A stretch of DNA of 55,136 nt from Moraxella catarrhalis (GTDB lineage Bacteria; Pseudomonadota; Gammaproteobacteria; Pseudomonadales; Moraxellaceae). The stretch spans positions 1-55,136 of the forward strand of contig NZ_LXHE01000003.1 of the NCBI RefSeq assembly GCF_001656295.1, in the 5' to 3' direction. Below, one piece after another: positions 54,585-55,136 of this stretch (position 1 is the stretch's first letter; each line of letters opens with the position of its first letter). Both the position numbers and the translations under genes were made by a program. The notes beneath the pieces were generated by a model. That model was not told the origin of the DNA. It did not search any database and saw only the letters and a program-made list of their open reading frames with translations.

Positions 54585-55136
54585 AAGGGCAATGTCACCT
54601 AAAACTATACCAACTTAAAAAACAGCAACTTGCCATACTTGAGAACTTAAGCCAAAACAACCACATCGACCTATACTACGGCGATGAAACCAAAATCAGT
54701 CAAACAGGCTATGTACCCTATGGTTGGCAACACAAGGATGAAAACATCAGCATTTCTGTGCAACGGGGTAAAGATATTAACTGTTTTGGTCTACTCTCAA
54801 GAACCATGCAGTTTCATTACCAACTAAGCGAAACGAATATGACGGCTAATGATATACTTACCTTTATTGATGAGATATCATTAAAAATTAACAAATACAC
54901 GGTACTTGTATTAGATAATGCCAGAGTCCATACTGCCAAAGTGATTCAAAAGCGGTTAAAGATTTGGCAACAGCGTGGTTTGTTTATCTTTTATTTACCG
55001 CCTTACAGTCCACAGCTTAATATTATTGAGCGTTTATGGAAAGAGGTAAAACAAGGCTGGCTTAGACCGTGTGATTATGTCGATTTCGATTCACTGCGTT
55101 ACGGTGTAAATCGTGTTTTTGCTAATATCGGTTCAA
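54542..55136 (+). CDS. IS630-family transposase, orfB (catalytic half, partial)
   Basis: The -1 frame runs open from the heptamer to the end of the window, about 198 codons. The DDE catalytic residues are visible: Asp in IDLYYGDETKISQ, Asp in VLVLDNARVHTAK, Glu in PYSPQLNIIERLWKEVK. It reaches RPCDYVDFDSL near the C-terminus, so only a few residues are missing. It has no start of its own with a good ribosome site at the left edge, which supports synthesis as an orfA-orfB fusion. Confidence 0.9.

Larger units (their letters stand above)
54101..55136 (+). mobile_element. IS630-family insertion sequence (right end outside window)
   Basis: A transposase of the IS630/Tc1 type fills the end of the window. 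The likely left boundary is a TA at 54101-54102, where the channel gene stops making sense; IS630 elements insert at TA. Both halves of the transposase are intact in sequence and joined by a slippery heptamer, so the copy looks recent and possibly active. The right inverted repeat is not included. Confidence 0.88.

Overview
The window reads as a chromosomal segment of a Moraxellaceae gammaproteobacterium, most likely a Moraxella species. Support comes from the house-keeping proteins (an OmpA with C-terminal peptidoglycan-binding domain, the lepA-lepB-rnc-era-recO-pdxJ block), a malonate decarboxylase operon in the gene order I remember from Acinetobacter calcoaceticus, and remnants of IS1595/IS1016-type and other insertion sequences. 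Species cannot be fixed from the sequence alone.

Layout. 1-720: 3' end of a 23S rRNA, a 5S rRNA and the rRNA operon terminator. 1021-2305: a secreted cupin with a His-rich tail and, convergent, queH (queuosine synthesis). 2769-9198: lepA, lepB, rnc, era, recO, pdxJ, one co-directional run. 9453-13402: ompA, typA and an mscL carrying a one-base frameshift. 13484-19839 (minus): an amino-acid ABC uptake operon (ATPase, three paralogous binding lipoproteins in tandem, two permeases) running into glmU. 20064-27968: proA, a carboxymuconolactone-decarboxylase-family protein, ftsK, an unknown anchored protein and topA. A possible small gene with its own promoter and terminator lies at 28022-28196. 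polA and a small lipoprotein follow on the minus strand.

31.7-33.8 kb is an insertion-sequence graveyard (decayed IS5-, IS256- and IS1595-family pieces). It abuts a visibly more G+C-rich malonate module: a divergent GntR repressor with a near-perfect operator, then madL-madM-mdcA-C-D-E-G-B-H. Together these import malonate, load it on the acyl carrier MdcC, decarboxylate it, and make and attach the special prosthetic group. An array of five 14-bp repeats sits between mdcE and mdcG. prfC, a DMT transporter and rlmA return to core genome.

46-48.5 kb is a small plasmid-derived island framed by two 127-bp direct repeats from the end of an IS982-family element. It holds a frameshifted plasmid rep gene fused to the first 12 codons of the IS982 transposase, a colicin-V-type double-glycine bacteriocin precursor whose frame is broken at a G8 and an A9 tract, and a two-TM candidate immunity protein. 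parC and a pterin-carbinolamine-dehydratase-like gene follow on the minus strand.

The most unusual locus is 51744-54116. A large membrane/coiled-coil protein (DUF4407-like architecture) has its only good start codon separated from its body by a C7 tract that is one base out of frame, which suggests phase variation. It is followed after 8 bp by a MotA/TolQ/ExbB-type proton-channel gene cut by an IS630-family element. That IS carries a textbook T_TTT_TTA slippery heptamer joining its two transposase frames. I infer, without proof, a motor/channel-coupled envelope or anti-phage system that has been switched and then broken. Several frameshifts in the window fall in homopolymers, so read errors in the assembly are a standing alternative.
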